From: Pseudomonas sp. R37(2017)
GTDB taxonomy: Bacteria; Pseudomonadota; Gammaproteobacteria; Pseudomonadales; Pseudomonadaceae
Assembly (NCBI RefSeq): GCF_002113375.1
Contig: NZ_NEHO01000015.1
Span: 1 to 64,000 of the forward strand
Reading direction: 5' to 3'
Length of the DNA: 64,000 nucleotides
The position numbers and the translations under genes were made by a program. The notes below the pieces were generated by a model. The model saw only the letters and a program-made list of their open reading frames with translations, searched no databases and had not been told where the DNA came from. Positions 43,601 through 51,942 of this stretch are shown one piece after another. Position 1 is the first letter of the stretch. Every line of letters begins with the position of its first letter.

Positions 43601-44494
43601 TCAGGCAAACGCCGCCAGCAGATCCTCTTCAAAGGCTTTCTGCGCATCGCCGGCCACCTGCGCCCGGTGCCGGGCCAGGTGAAACGCTACATCGAAACTC
43701 AAATCGCTGCGACGCACGGCCCTGAGCAACCCTTTGTCCTCCCAGCTACGGGCAAAGTGGCTGGGCAGATAGCCGACATGCTTGCCGGACAGGATGAAGG
43801 CGAGGGTGCCTTCGACCTGCTCCGAGCGTGCGGAACACCGCTTGCCCTGAAAGGGTTCGTCACTGCGCAGGAAACGGTAGGGGTGATCGACCCGGTCGCT
43901 GGCCTGCAGAGCCTGATCGTCCGGGGCGGTGTTGTCGAACAGCGGATGACCGGGGGCGCAGTACAAATGCTGGGTTTCAACAAACAATTGGCGGTAGTCG
44001 AACGCGCTTTGCACTTGCGAAAAATAGCCGATGGCCAGGTCCAGGCGCTGTTGCAGCAGCAGGCGCTCCATTTCGCCGGGCATGGCACTGATCAGCTCGA
44101 TGCGCACTGATTCGTCCCGCTCACGGAAGTGCCGGATCGCCTCGGCCACCCGTTGCAGCACCGATTGATCGAGGGCCTCGGACAGTCCCAGGCGCACTTC
44201 GCCGATCAAGCGCCCGGCCACGCCATTGGATTGATGGCGGAAGGCTTCGATGGACTGGAACAATCCACGGGTGGCGCTGAGGAGTTGTTCGCCCTTGGGG
44301 GTGACCCTGAATCCGCCCTTGCCGCGACTGCACAAGCGATAACCAAGGCGGGTTTCGAGTTTGGCCATTTGCTGGCTGATACTCGACTGGCTCAAGCCCA
44401 GATCGCCCTGGGCAGCGCTGAAACCGCCGCATTCCACCACGCTGACAAACAGTCGCAGCAATTGCAGATCCAGATCGTGGAGTTGGCCGAGCAT
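43601..44494 (-). CDS. LysR-family regulator beside polyamine genes
   Basis: A 297-residue LysR-type regulator with helix-turn-helix GFSAAQGDLGLSQSSISQQM (about residues 23-42) and a normal effector domain. It diverges from the polyamine-binding protein and agmatinase genes; the 101-base shared region holds the palindrome TTGGTA-TTT-TACCAA. Regulation of those two genes is therefore likely, with agmatine or a polyamine as candidate effector. ATG 44494 is preferred over TTG 44497. Confidence 0.88.
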   Translation of the reverse strand: MLGQLHDLDLQLLRLFVSVVECGGFSAAQGDLGLSQSSISQQMAKLETRLGYRLCSRGKGGFRVTPKGEQLLSATRGLFQSIEAFRHQSNGVAGRLIGEVRLGLSEALDQSVLQRVAEAIRHFRERDESVRIELISAMPGEMERLLLQQRLDLAIGYFSQVQSAFDYRQLFVETQHLYCAPGHPLFDNTAPDDQALQASDRVDHPYRFLRSDEPFQGKRCSARSEQVEGTLAFILSGKHVGYLPSHFARSWEDKGLLRAVRRSDLSFDVAFHLARHRAQVAGDAQKAFEEDLLAAFA

Positions 44495-44530
44495 CAAACA
44501 TTACTCCGTCATAAAGTCAGGATAATTAAC

Positions 44531-44545
44531 TTGGTATTTTACCAA
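44531..44545. promoter_or_regulatory. Probable LysR operator (T-N11-A palindrome)
   Basis: TTGGTATTTTACCAA is a perfect 6+3+6 palindrome whose inner form is T-N11-A, the classic LysR box. It stands 36 bases from the LysR start and 50 bases from the divergent binding-protein start. Confidence 0.65.
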
Positions 44546-44595
44546 TGTATCCGACGACGCATCCTGCAACCACTTCTTCTGGTCAGGTGTTCGTC

Positions 44596-45687
44596 ATGGC
44601 TCCCATGTTCAAGCTGTGTTTACCCGCGCTGTTACTCGCCGTCGCCGCTTCGGCCCAGGCCGAGGACAAGGAGGTCAATCTTTACAGTTGGGCCGACTAC
44701 GTCGCTCCCGAAACCCTGCAACGGTTCGAGCAGGAAACCGGCATCCATGTGCGCTACGACACCTTCGACTCTTCGGAAGTGCTGGAGACCAAGTTGCTCA
44801 CCGGCGGCAGCGGTTATGACGTAGTCGTGCCGTCCTCCAGCGTGCTGGCCCGGGGGCTTGCGGCGGGGGCGTTGAAACCGATTCCCCATGAAGGCCTGAA
44901 GGGCTACGCCAACCTTGATCCGGACCTGCTGGAAAAGCTCGCCGCCGTCGACCCGGGCAATCGCTACGGCGTGCCGTACACCTGGGGCACCCTGGGTCTG
45001 GGCATGAACGTCGAGGCGGTCAGGCAGCGTTTGCCGGATGCGCCACTCAACAGCCTGGACCTGCTGTTCAAGCCCGAGTACGCCAGCAAGTTGAAGGACT
45101 GCGGCATCGCTATCCTCGACTCGCCGCAAGAGGTCATCGGGCTGGCGCTGCATTACCTGGGTAAAGATCCCTACAGCACGGACAAGAGCGATCTGTCAGC
45201 CGCCGAGGCCTTGCTGCATCAGCTACAGCCGAACGTGCTGTACGTTGCCACCGGGCGGCAGATCAGCGATCTGGCCAATGGCAGCGTTTGTCTGGCATTG
45301 ACCTACAACGGCGACGCCAGCATGGCCGCCGATCAGGCGCGCAAGGCCAACAAACCCTATGAAATCGCCTACCGGATTCCCAGGGAAGGCACCCTCGTGT
45401 GGCAGGACAATCTGGCCATTCCCAAGGATGCGCCGCACCCCGAGGCCGCCCGGGCCTTTATCGAGTTCATGTTGCGTCCCGAATCCGTTGCGGCACTGAC
45501 CAATACGTTGTTCTTCGCCACCGCCAATCAGGCCGCCACGCCGCTGGTGGATGAAGCGGTGCGCACCGATCCGGACATCTACCCCCTGGCCGATGTGCGG
45601 GAGCGGCTGTATGCCGACCGCAGCATGAGCCTCAAGGACATGCGCCAGCGCACCCGCCTGTGGACCACTTTCCGTAGCCGCCACTAA
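44596..45687 (+). CDS. Polyamine ABC transporter substrate-binding protein (PotF/SpuD-like)
   Basis: A 363-residue periplasmic binding protein. A signal peptide ending AASAQA is followed by VNLYSWADYVAPETLQRFEQ and VRYDTFDSSEVLETKLLTG, the start typical of putrescine/spermidine-binding proteins; YDVVVPSSSVLARG, GVPYTWGTLGLGMN and WQDNLAIPKDAPHPEAARAF complete the ligand-binding folds. ATG 44596 begins the signal peptide. Membrane and ATPase components of an ABC importer are not in the window. The agmatinase gene follows after 16 bases, so the ligand may be agmatine or putrescine. Confidence 0.88.
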   Translation: MAPMFKLCLPALLLAVAASAQAEDKEVNLYSWADYVAPETLQRFEQETGIHVRYDTFDSSEVLETKLLTGGSGYDVVVPSSSVLARGLAAGALKPIPHEGLKGYANLDPDLLEKLAAVDPGNRYGVPYTWGTLGLGMNVEAVRQRLPDAPLNSLDLLFKPEYASKLKDCGIAILDSPQEVIGLALHYLGKDPYSTDKSDLSAAEALLHQLQPNVLYVATGRQISDLANGSVCLALTYNGDASMAADQARKANKPYEIAYRIPREGTLVWQDNLAIPKDAPHPEAARAFIEFMLRPESVAALTNTLFFATANQAATPLVDEAVRTDPDIYPLADVRERLYADRSMSLKDMRQRTRLWTTFRSRH

Positions 45688-45703
45688 TAAAAAGGAGACA
45701 TCA

Positions 45704-46663
45704 ATGGACGTCCCGATGCAGAACGACCAGGCCCTTACCCGTGACAGCCTTTACGGCACGGCCGCCGAAAGCACCTACGCCGGCATTACCAGTTTCATGC
45801 GTCGTCGCTATAGCCGTGACTTGCGTGGCGTAGACGTAGCGGTCAGCGGTGTGCCGTTCGACACGGCCACCAGCAACCGTCCCGGAGCGCGTTTCGGGCC
45901 ACGGGGGATTCGCGCCGCCTCGGCAGGGATCGCCTGGGAACGGCACTGGCCATGGACCTTCGATCCGTTCGATCACCTGGCGGTGATCGACTACGGCGAT
46001 TGCGATTTCGATTACGGCTCGCCGCAATCGACCCCGGAATGCATCGAAGCCCACGCCGAGCACATCCTCGATGCTGGCACGGCAATGTTGACCTTTGGTG
46101 GCGATCACTTCATCACCTACCCGTTGCTCAAGGCACATGCGCGCAAGCATGGGGCTTTGTCGCTGATCCACTTCGACGCCCACAGCGACACCTGGCCGGA
46201 CGAAGAGGGCAAGCGCATCGATCACGGGACCATGTTCTGGCACGCGGCCAGGGAAGGGCTGGTCGACCCGTCGCGGTCGGTGCAAATCGGTCTGCGCACC
46301 ACCAATGACGATCACCAGGGCTTTCAGGTGCTGGACGCGCGACAAGTGCATCGCCGTGGCTGCGAAGCGATAGTCGAGGCGATTCGCGCACGGGTCGGCG
46401 ACAACCCGGTGTACCTGACGTTCGACATCGACTGCCTCGATCCGGCGTATGCGCCTGGCACTGGAACACCAGTGTGTGGCGGCTTGAGTACGGTGCAGGC
46501 GCTGGAGATTCTCGGCGGATTACGCGGGATCAACCTGGTGGGCATGGACGTGGTGGAAGTGGCGCCGGCCTATGACAGCGCAGAGATCACCTCATTGGCG
46601 GCGGCGACGCTGGCGATGGAGATGCTGTGCCTGTACGCGGCCAGACACAAGGTCGACAAATAA
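45704..46663 (+). CDS. speB: Agmatinase (SpeB-like ureohydrolase)
   Basis: A 319-residue manganese ureohydrolase. The metal ligands lie in FGGDHFITYPLL, IHFDAHSDTW, and FDIDCLDPAYAPGTGTPVCGG. VVEVAPAYDSAEITSLAAAT is the C-terminal family signature. From memory the sequence follows E. coli SpeB closely (GVPFDTATSNRPGARFGP), so agmatine to putrescine plus urea is the likely reaction; guanidinobutyrase or guanidinopropionase cannot be fully excluded, since pseudomonads have several paralogues. AAGGAG lies eight bases upstream. It is co-transcribed with the binding protein. Confidence 0.85.
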   Translation: MDVPMQNDQALTRDSLYGTAAESTYAGITSFMRRRYSRDLRGVDVAVSGVPFDTATSNRPGARFGPRGIRAASAGIAWERHWPWTFDPFDHLAVIDYGDCDFDYGSPQSTPECIEAHAEHILDAGTAMLTFGGDHFITYPLLKAHARKHGALSLIHFDAHSDTWPDEEGKRIDHGTMFWHAAREGLVDPSRSVQIGLRTTNDDHQGFQVLDARQVHRRGCEAIVEAIRARVGDNPVYLTFDIDCLDPAYAPGTGTPVCGGLSTVQALEILGGLRGINLVGMDVVEVAPAYDSAEITSLAAATLAMEMLCLYAARHKVDK

Positions 46664-46676
46664 TGCACCCGAACCC

Positions 46677-46707
46677 GTAGGAGCGAGCACCCGCTCCTAC
46701 AGTTTTT
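46677..46707 (+). terminator. Shrunken REP acting as possible terminator
   Basis: GTAGGAGC and GCTCCTAC form an 8-bp stem with an 8-base loop, followed after two bases by TTTTT. It has the outer parts of a REP but lacks the long centre. It lies directly after speB. Confidence 0.6.
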
Positions 46708-46756
46708 CATGTCTTCCTGCACAAAACTGCCCCTGCGCAATGGCATACTGCCGCCC

Positions 46757-47875
46757 ATGACTATCGATTCCCCCTTGAGCGCCTGGCAGCGTGCCATTGA
46801 ACAAAGGGGCTTCGTCCAGGACGAGGCCCAGGAACACGCCGTGTGGGCGCTGCAAAAATGCCACGAAGCGCTGCACGAAGGCCGTTCGCCCATTTCCGGC
46901 GTATACCTGTGGGGGCCGGTCGGGCGGGGCAAGACCTGGTTGATGGACCAGTTCTACCAAAGCCTGCGCGTACCGGCTCGCCGTCAGCACTTTCATCACT
47001 TCATGGGCTGGGTGCACCAGCGCTCGTTTCAACTGACCGGCACCGCCGATCCGCTCAAGGCGTTGGCCCGTGAATTGGCCAAAGAAGTGCGCGTTCTGTG
47101 TTTCGACGAACTGTTCGTCAATGACATCGGCGATGCGATTATTCTCGGGCGCCTGTTCCAGGTGATGTTCGAGCAGGGCGTGGTGGTGGTCTGCACTTCC
47201 AATCTGCCGCCGGACCAGTTGTACGCCGACGGTTTCAATCGCGACCGTTTCCTGCCCGCCATCACGGCGATCAAGCTGCATATGCAAGTGATTGCGGTGG
47301 ATGGCGGGGAAGACCATCGCTTGCATCCCGGGGCCGGTTCGCAGCGCTACTGGGTGACCGAGCCCGGTGAGCCAGGCGCGCTGGGTGAAGTGTTCCAGGG
47401 GTTGAGCGTCGGCCAGTCGGTATCGAGCGAGCCGATCCAGGTCGGCTACCGCTCGCTTGACGTAGTCAATGCCAGCCCGACAGTGCTCTGGACATGTTAC
47501 GCCGCGTTGTGTGAGCAACCTTTCGCGGCCATGGATTTCATCGCGCTGTGCGATACCTACAGCGCTATTCTGTTGGGTGATGTCCCCAACCTCAGTGCGC
47601 AGAAACGCGCCGGGCGCATTGCCCGCGGCACCGAAGACGGTGTTGAGCGGGTGGCGGCGGGGGATCGCGAGTTGCCGCAGTTGTCGGTGCATGACGACGG
47701 TGTACGCCGCTTCATTGCCCTGGTGGATGAGTGCTATGACCGCAAGGTGCCGCTGTACCTCGAAGCGCAAGTGCCAATGGCGTCGCTTTACACCGAGGGT
47801 TATCTGGAGTTCCCGTTCCGCCGCACCCTCAGCCGCCTGCAGGAAATGCAATTGCAACGGTTTGCCGAAGTTTGA
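46757..47875 (+). CDS. zapE: Cell division ATPase ZapE (AFG1 family)
   Basis: A 372-residue AFG1/ZapE P-loop ATPase. Walker A GPVGRGKTWLMDQFY (about residue 55), Walker B VLCFDELFVNDIGDA, and CTSNLPPDQLYADGFNRDRFLPA with the sensor region are intact. ZapE binds FtsZ and is needed for division under stress in E. coli. ATG 46757 is chosen by family length; no good ribosome site is seen, and an in-frame ATG at 46709 would add 16 residues. It stands alone upstream of a DinB gene 26 bases away. Confidence 0.9.
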   Translation: MTIDSPLSAWQRAIEQRGFVQDEAQEHAVWALQKCHEALHEGRSPISGVYLWGPVGRGKTWLMDQFYQSLRVPARRQHFHHFMGWVHQRSFQLTGTADPLKALARELAKEVRVLCFDELFVNDIGDAIILGRLFQVMFEQGVVVVCTSNLPPDQLYADGFNRDRFLPAITAIKLHMQVIAVDGGEDHRLHPGAGSQRYWVTEPGEPGALGEVFQGLSVGQSVSSEPIQVGYRSLDVVNASPTVLWTCYAALCEQPFAAMDFIALCDTYSAILLGDVPNLSAQKRAGRIARGTEDGVERVAAGDRELPQLSVHDDGVRRFIALVDECYDRKVPLYLEAQVPMASLYTEGYLEFPFRRTLSRLQEMQLQRFAEV

Positions 47876-47901
47876 TCGGGATTCGTTCGGGAGCAGCGAA
47901 C

Positions 47902-48483
47902 ATGAACCAGCCCTTGTCCCACCATCTGTTGACCATGGCCTATCAGAACGCCTGGGCCAATCACCGACTGGCCAAGGCCTGGCGACAGTTGACCGCGCAG
48001 GAGCTGAGCGCGCCCCGGGTCAGTTTTTTCCCCAGCATCCGTGCCACCCTCAACCACATCCTTACCTGTGACTGGTTTTATGTAGACGCCCTGGAGCGCG
48101 AACTGCGCGGCGACGATCCGCATCCCGAATGCCGGGTGTTTTTCAAGGAAGACGAGCCCTGCCTCCTGGCGACGGACCTGATGGTTGAACAGGCCCGCGT
48201 CGACCGCCGGCTGATTGCCTACTGCGAGCAGATGCGTGACGCCGACCTCGGCAAAATCGTGACCATCGCCCGCGAAACCCCGCAATACGACAGCCGATCA
48301 CGCCTGCTGTCGCATTTGTTCGAACACCAGATCCACCACCGCGGCCAGGTTCACGCCATGCTCAGCGGCACTTCGGTCAAACCGCCGCAGCTCGACGAGT
48401 TCTTCTGCGCAGGTGAATCGCACTTGCGAGCTGAGGATTTTGCCGAGCTGGGGTGGACGGAAGCCTTGATCTGGGGCGTTTGA
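47902..48483 (+). CDS. DinB family protein
   Basis: A 193-residue four-helix-bundle protein of the DinB/YfiT-like family. The metal-binding histidines are visible in ATLNHILTCDWFYVDALER (first) and LFEHQIHHRGQVHAMLSG (second and third). Family members are nickel or zinc thiol-dependent enzymes or damage-induced proteins; no substrate can be assigned. ATG 47902 follows GGAG. Probably cotranscribed with zapE, but no functional link is known. Confidence 0.87.
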   Translation: MNQPLSHHLLTMAYQNAWANHRLAKAWRQLTAQELSAPRVSFFPSIRATLNHILTCDWFYVDALERELRGDDPHPECRVFFKEDEPCLLATDLMVEQARVDRRLIAYCEQMRDADLGKIVTIARETPQYDSRSRLLSHLFEHQIHHRGQVHAMLSGTSVKPPQLDEFFCAGESHLRAEDFAELGWTEALIWGV

Positions 48484-48601
48484 GCCTCAAAGATTTTGTG
48501 CGGTAGCGATTGTCGATAACACAGTGCTCGCGCTATGGTCGGCGGGCACTTCAGCGTGACATACATGCTGGGGGCTACTTCATGTGTGATCGAGGATGGA
48601 A

Positions 48602-49093
48602 ATGGACTCCGCAGAAATTCTTGTGCTTCAGGCCAGCTACACCAATCCGGTGCATGCCGAGGCTATTTGTCTGGTGTTGAACCACTACGCCGAGGACCCG
48701 ATGGGGGGTGGCCAGTCGTTGCCGCCCGCTGTACTCGAGCAACTCCCGGCAGAGCTTGCCCGGCGTCCACATGCCTTCAGTGTGCTGGCCTTTGTCGGTG
48801 GCGAGCCTGCCGGGCTGGTCAATTGCTTCGAGGGTTTTTCCACCTTTGCCTGCCGGCCCCTGGTCAATGTGCATGACGTGTCGGTAGTGAAAAAATTTCG
48901 CGGTCTGGGCCTGAGCCAGAAAATGCTGCAAAAGGTCGAGGACATCGCCCGTCAGCGTGGTTGCTGCAAACTCACCCTCGAAGTGCTGGAAGGCAATGCC
49001 GTGGCGCAGGGTTCCTATGAAAAAGCCGGCTTCAGCGCCGGGATGCTCGACCCGGCCCATGGGCGGATGCTGTTCTGGACCAAGAGCCTCTGA
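48602..49093 (+). CDS. GNAT family N-acetyltransferase
   Basis: A 163-residue GNAT acetyltransferase. The acetyl-CoA site is in VVKKFRGLGLSQKMLQKVED (R-x-x-G-x-G-type loop at about residues 100-105), preceded by strand VNVHDVSV, and motif B contains the Tyr of GSYEKAGF. Substrate unknown. ATG 48602 is preferred to ATG 48596 because GAGG is six bases before it and touches the earlier one. A bidirectional-looking hairpin follows. Confidence 0.87.
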   Translation: MDSAEILVLQASYTNPVHAEAICLVLNHYAEDPMGGGQSLPPAVLEQLPAELARRPHAFSVLAFVGGEPAGLVNCFEGFSTFACRPLVNVHDVSVVKKFRGLGLSQKMLQKVEDIARQRGCCKLTLEVLEGNAVAQGSYEKAGFSAGMLDPAHGRMLFWTKSL

Positions 49094-49103
49094 CCCGACA
49101 GGC

Positions 49104-49131
49104 AAAAAAAGGGGCGTCCATCAGGACGCCC
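49104..49131 (-). terminator. Rho-independent terminator
   Basis: GGGCGTCC-ATCA-GGACGCCC is a perfect 8-bp stem; on the minus strand it is followed by C and a run of T (A tract at 49104-49110 on the plus strand). It ends the small exported protein gene and lies right after the acetyltransferase gene. Confidence 0.85.
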
Positions 49132-49175
49132 GACAATGATCTCCAACTGTAGAGCCGCAGTCAGAGGCACATGGA

Positions 49176-49385
49176 TCATTTCGGTCTGTAGGTTTCAGTC
49201 ATTTGTGCGGTCTGGTCGTCCGGAACCCGCAACTCGGTACTTTGGATGGGGTGGCCCAGGGCTTGTTGCTGGGCCAGTCGCAGACTTTCGAAGTAATAGC
49301 GCATGCGTTCTGCCCCGCCTTCGGCAAAAGCGCTGGTTGAGCCCAGGGCCATCAGGCCCGCGAGGATCAATGCGGTGCGTTTCAT
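49176..49385 (-). CDS. Small exported protein (69 aa)
   Basis: A 69-residue protein with a clear signal peptide (MKRTALILAGLMALGSTSAFA, cut before EGG). The mature part of 48 residues is polar (ERMRYYFESLRLAQQQALGH, ending QMTETYRPK). GGAGG is placed six bases before ATG 49385. It stands alone with its own terminator. Function unknown. Confidence 0.78.
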   Translation of the reverse strand: MKRTALILAGLMALGSTSAFAEGGAERMRYYFESLRLAQQQALGHPIQSTELRVPDDQTAQMTETYRPK

Positions 49386-49522
49386 GGTTTGCCTCCCACT
49401 ACGGATGTCGGATGCCTTTCGTCCATGAATCAATGAATCAGTGTCGAAATGACATTATCCGCCGATTCGGTTAAATGGGAATTAACTTCACCAGCGACCT
49501 TCATGGCTGTAACGGGAGCATG

Positions 49523-49544
49523 AAAAGGGGCCGGAATTGGCCCC
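49523..49544 (-). terminator. Rho-independent terminator of cptA
   Basis: GGGGCC-GGAATT-GGCCCC with AAAA on its left side gives, on the minus strand, a 6-bp GC stem followed by TTTT. It lies eight bases past the stop of the phosphoethanolamine transferase gene. Confidence 0.8.
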
Positions 49545-49552
49545 TGAATGGA

Positions 49553-51289
49553 TTATTGCTGGGCGAGCGCGGGTGACGCCTTTGGCTTCATCAGGCTGAA
49601 GTCGATCAACGCGCGCTGTTGACGCTCATAGGGGTTGCCGATCATCAGTGGCCGGGCCTTGAAGCTGTCGCTGACCAGGCTTTTGCTGCGATCGAGTTCG
49701 TCGAAGCTCAGGCCCGCCAGATCGGCCCAGGTGTGGATCAGGTGCGAACTGCTGTAAGGGCGCGAGAGATCGCCGGCGAGGTTCCAGTCATGGCTTGCCC
49801 GCCACTTCGGCGAAGCCCAGGCCATGAACGGAATGGTGTACATCGGCGCAGTCGGCTTGTTTTCGTTGCGCCCCAGGGTACTGTGGCCCACGGAATCGAA
49901 CACGTCTTCGCCGTGGTCGGACAGGTACAACAGGAACCCGTTCGGATCGCTCTTGGCATAGTCCTTGATCAGGCTGGACACCACGAAGTCGTTGTACAGC
50001 ACGGCGTTGTCGTAGCTGTTGTACGTCGGCAACTGGTCATCGCGAATACCGGCAGGCACACCCGTGCGGTCCTGGAACTTGTCGAAGGTCGACGGGTAAC
50101 GGTACTGGTAGCTCATGTGCGTGCCCAGCAAATGCACGACGATGAGTTTGCGCGGTGCCGCATCGGCCAGGGCCTTGTTGAACGGCTCGATCACGTCGCC
50201 ATCGTACTGGGCGGCGTTCTGGTTGCGATTGTTGTTCAGGTACACCTGTTCGTCGGCCTGTTCGGAGAAGGTCGTGAGCATGGTGTTGCGCTTGGTCATG
50301 GTCTGCTGGTTGGTGATCCAGAAGGTCTTGTAGCCGGCCTGTTTCATCATGCTGACCAGCGATGGCGTCGACAGGTACAGATCCGGGTTTTCTTCGTCGG
50401 CGAAGGTCAGGACCTGCTGCAGCGCCTCGATGGTGTAGGGGCGCGGGGTGATGACGTTGTCGAAAACGTCCAGTTGATCCTTGAGCTTGTCCAGCTCCGG
50501 CGTGGTTTGCCGTGGGTAACCGTACAGGCTCATGCGCTGACGGTTGGTGGACTCGCCGATCACCAGCACCAGGGTCGCAGGCGTGTTCGCCATGGCGTCC
50601 TTGAGGTTGTGCAGTGGTGGAATCCTGCTGGCGCTGTCGAGCATGTCCTGCATGCCGGCCAGGGTTTCCTGGTAACGGTGATAGGCCACGGCCATCTGCC
50701 ATGGCACTGCCGGCTCGATGCGGGTTTCGAACTTGTCGAAGCCTTCGGCGAAACTGCCGGTGCGCGAAGTCTGTTTGATCAGCGGATATCCCACCACCGC
50801 CACGACAATGGCCACCGCTGCCGCGATGGCCTTGCCACGGGGCAGATACACCGGGCGCAGGCGAGTCCACAGGAAATAGGCAAAAGCGCTGTGGGCCAGG
50901 AATGCCGGGACCATCCACCAGGCAAAGTATTGGGTCATGTACTCGCCGGCTTCAGCCACGTTCGACTCGAACATGATGAAGATGACGCTCTGGGAAAACT
51001 CCTGCTGGTAAATGAAGAAGTAGCCCAGGCTCGCCATGGAGCACGCCCAGAGCACGACGCCAATCACGGCGGCCATGGCACGGGTCTGTCTGGGGAACAG
51101 CAGCATCGGCGCCAGCCAGATCGCGCTCATGACGAAGGCCTGGCGGAATCCGGTAAAGCCGGAGGTGCCCGTCAGTTGGATCAAAAGTTGGGTAATGCCG
51201 GAAAAGTACCAGAAGAAAACAAACAGCCAGATAAACCCGGCCCAATCAAAACCTGCCGCAGTCGTATTGCTGCGTTTGAACAAAGACAT
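49553..51289 (-). CDS. cptA: Phosphoethanolamine transferase, CptA-like (sulfatase superfamily)
   Basis: A 578-residue inner-membrane enzyme with five hydrophobic segments in the first 175 residues and a periplasmic alkaline-phosphatase-fold domain. The metal and nucleophile residues are E246 (VLVIGESTNRQRMSLYGY) and T286 (TPRPYTIEALQQ), with later ligands in LYLSDHGEDVFDSVGHSTLG. Such enzymes move phosphoethanolamine from phosphatidylethanolamine onto lipid A or core heptose; overall sequence favours CptA (heptose) over EptA/MCR (lipid A). The modification changes outer-membrane charge and polymyxin response. It is a single-gene unit. Confidence 0.85.
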   Translation of the reverse strand: MSLFKRSNTTAAGFDWAGFIWLFVFFWYFSGITQLLIQLTGTSGFTGFRQAFVMSAIWLAPMLLFPRQTRAMAAVIGVVLWACSMASLGYFFIYQQEFSQSVIFIMFESNVAEAGEYMTQYFAWWMVPAFLAHSAFAYFLWTRLRPVYLPRGKAIAAAVAIVVAVVGYPLIKQTSRTGSFAEGFDKFETRIEPAVPWQMAVAYHRYQETLAGMQDMLDSASRIPPLHNLKDAMANTPATLVLVIGESTNRQRMSLYGYPRQTTPELDKLKDQLDVFDNVITPRPYTIEALQQVLTFADEENPDLYLSTPSLVSMMKQAGYKTFWITNQQTMTKRNTMLTTFSEQADEQVYLNNNRNQNAAQYDGDVIEPFNKALADAAPRKLIVVHLLGTHMSYQYRYPSTFDKFQDRTGVPAGIRDDQLPTYNSYDNAVLYNDFVVSSLIKDYAKSDPNGFLLYLSDHGEDVFDSVGHSTLGRNENKPTAPMYTIPFMAWASPKWRASHDWNLAGDLSRPYSSSHLIHTWADLAGLSFDELDRSKSLVSDSFKARPLMIGNPYERQQRALIDFSLMKPKASPALAQQ

Positions 51290-51486
51290 TCAGCGCTCCA
51301 GCCGAGAAATCACTACCACCGCCGGGACTTGGATCGCGGACGACGAACGATGGCCGCGCGGAATCGGGCGACCTGAACAGGTAATTGTCGTGAAACAATT
51401 GTGAAAAATTTGTGAGTTGCCGGAGCCGGCAGGGCGTGAGCCGGTGCGGAAGCAGCGCAGGCTGCTCCCGCTTGAAGGGGGGAGAA

Positions 51487-51669
51487 TCAGGCGAGCGGGG
51501 CGCGCTGTGTCACAGTCAGGGGGTGGGTCTGTCCGGCTTGCAGCAGCATGCGTAACTGTGCCAGTTCCTGTTTCAATTGATCGCGTTCGTCCTTCAACTG
51601 ACGCAATTCATCGCGACGGATAGTGACGTAAAGGGTTTGTGCTGGCAGTGCGGTGTGTACTGTGCCCAT
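51487..51669 (-). CDS. Small coiled-coil protein (60 aa)
   Basis: A 60-residue soluble protein with a heptad-like helix (RRDELRQLKDERDQLKQELA, then QLRMLLQAG) flanked by short non-helical ends. GAGGTGAGCA precedes ATG 51669. The short coiled coil suggests an oligomerising or adaptor protein. It is not recognised beyond that and has no operon partner. Confidence 0.65.
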   Translation of the reverse strand: MGTVHTALPAQTLYVTIRRDELRQLKDERDQLKQELAQLRMLLQAGQTHPLTVTQRAPLA

Positions 51670-51942
51670 TGCTCACCTCGCAAATGGCGTGTCTCAACTG
51701 TAGAACCGCCTCGAAATCAACGGCTGATCTACTATCGGCGCCAATCTTGATTTCTTTTGCTCCAGAATGGAACTTTTTTATTTTTCATTGTCGTTGTGTC
51801 TTCGGTTTGATTCCCGACGTTATCCATCAGGATCGGGCACAATGCCCGGAAACTTCACGCCAACGCTCTGGACTAACCTCATGAGTCCCGTTGGGCTATA
51901 ACCTTTGACACACATTTTATTTGTAGTAGGGAGCATCAGCAC

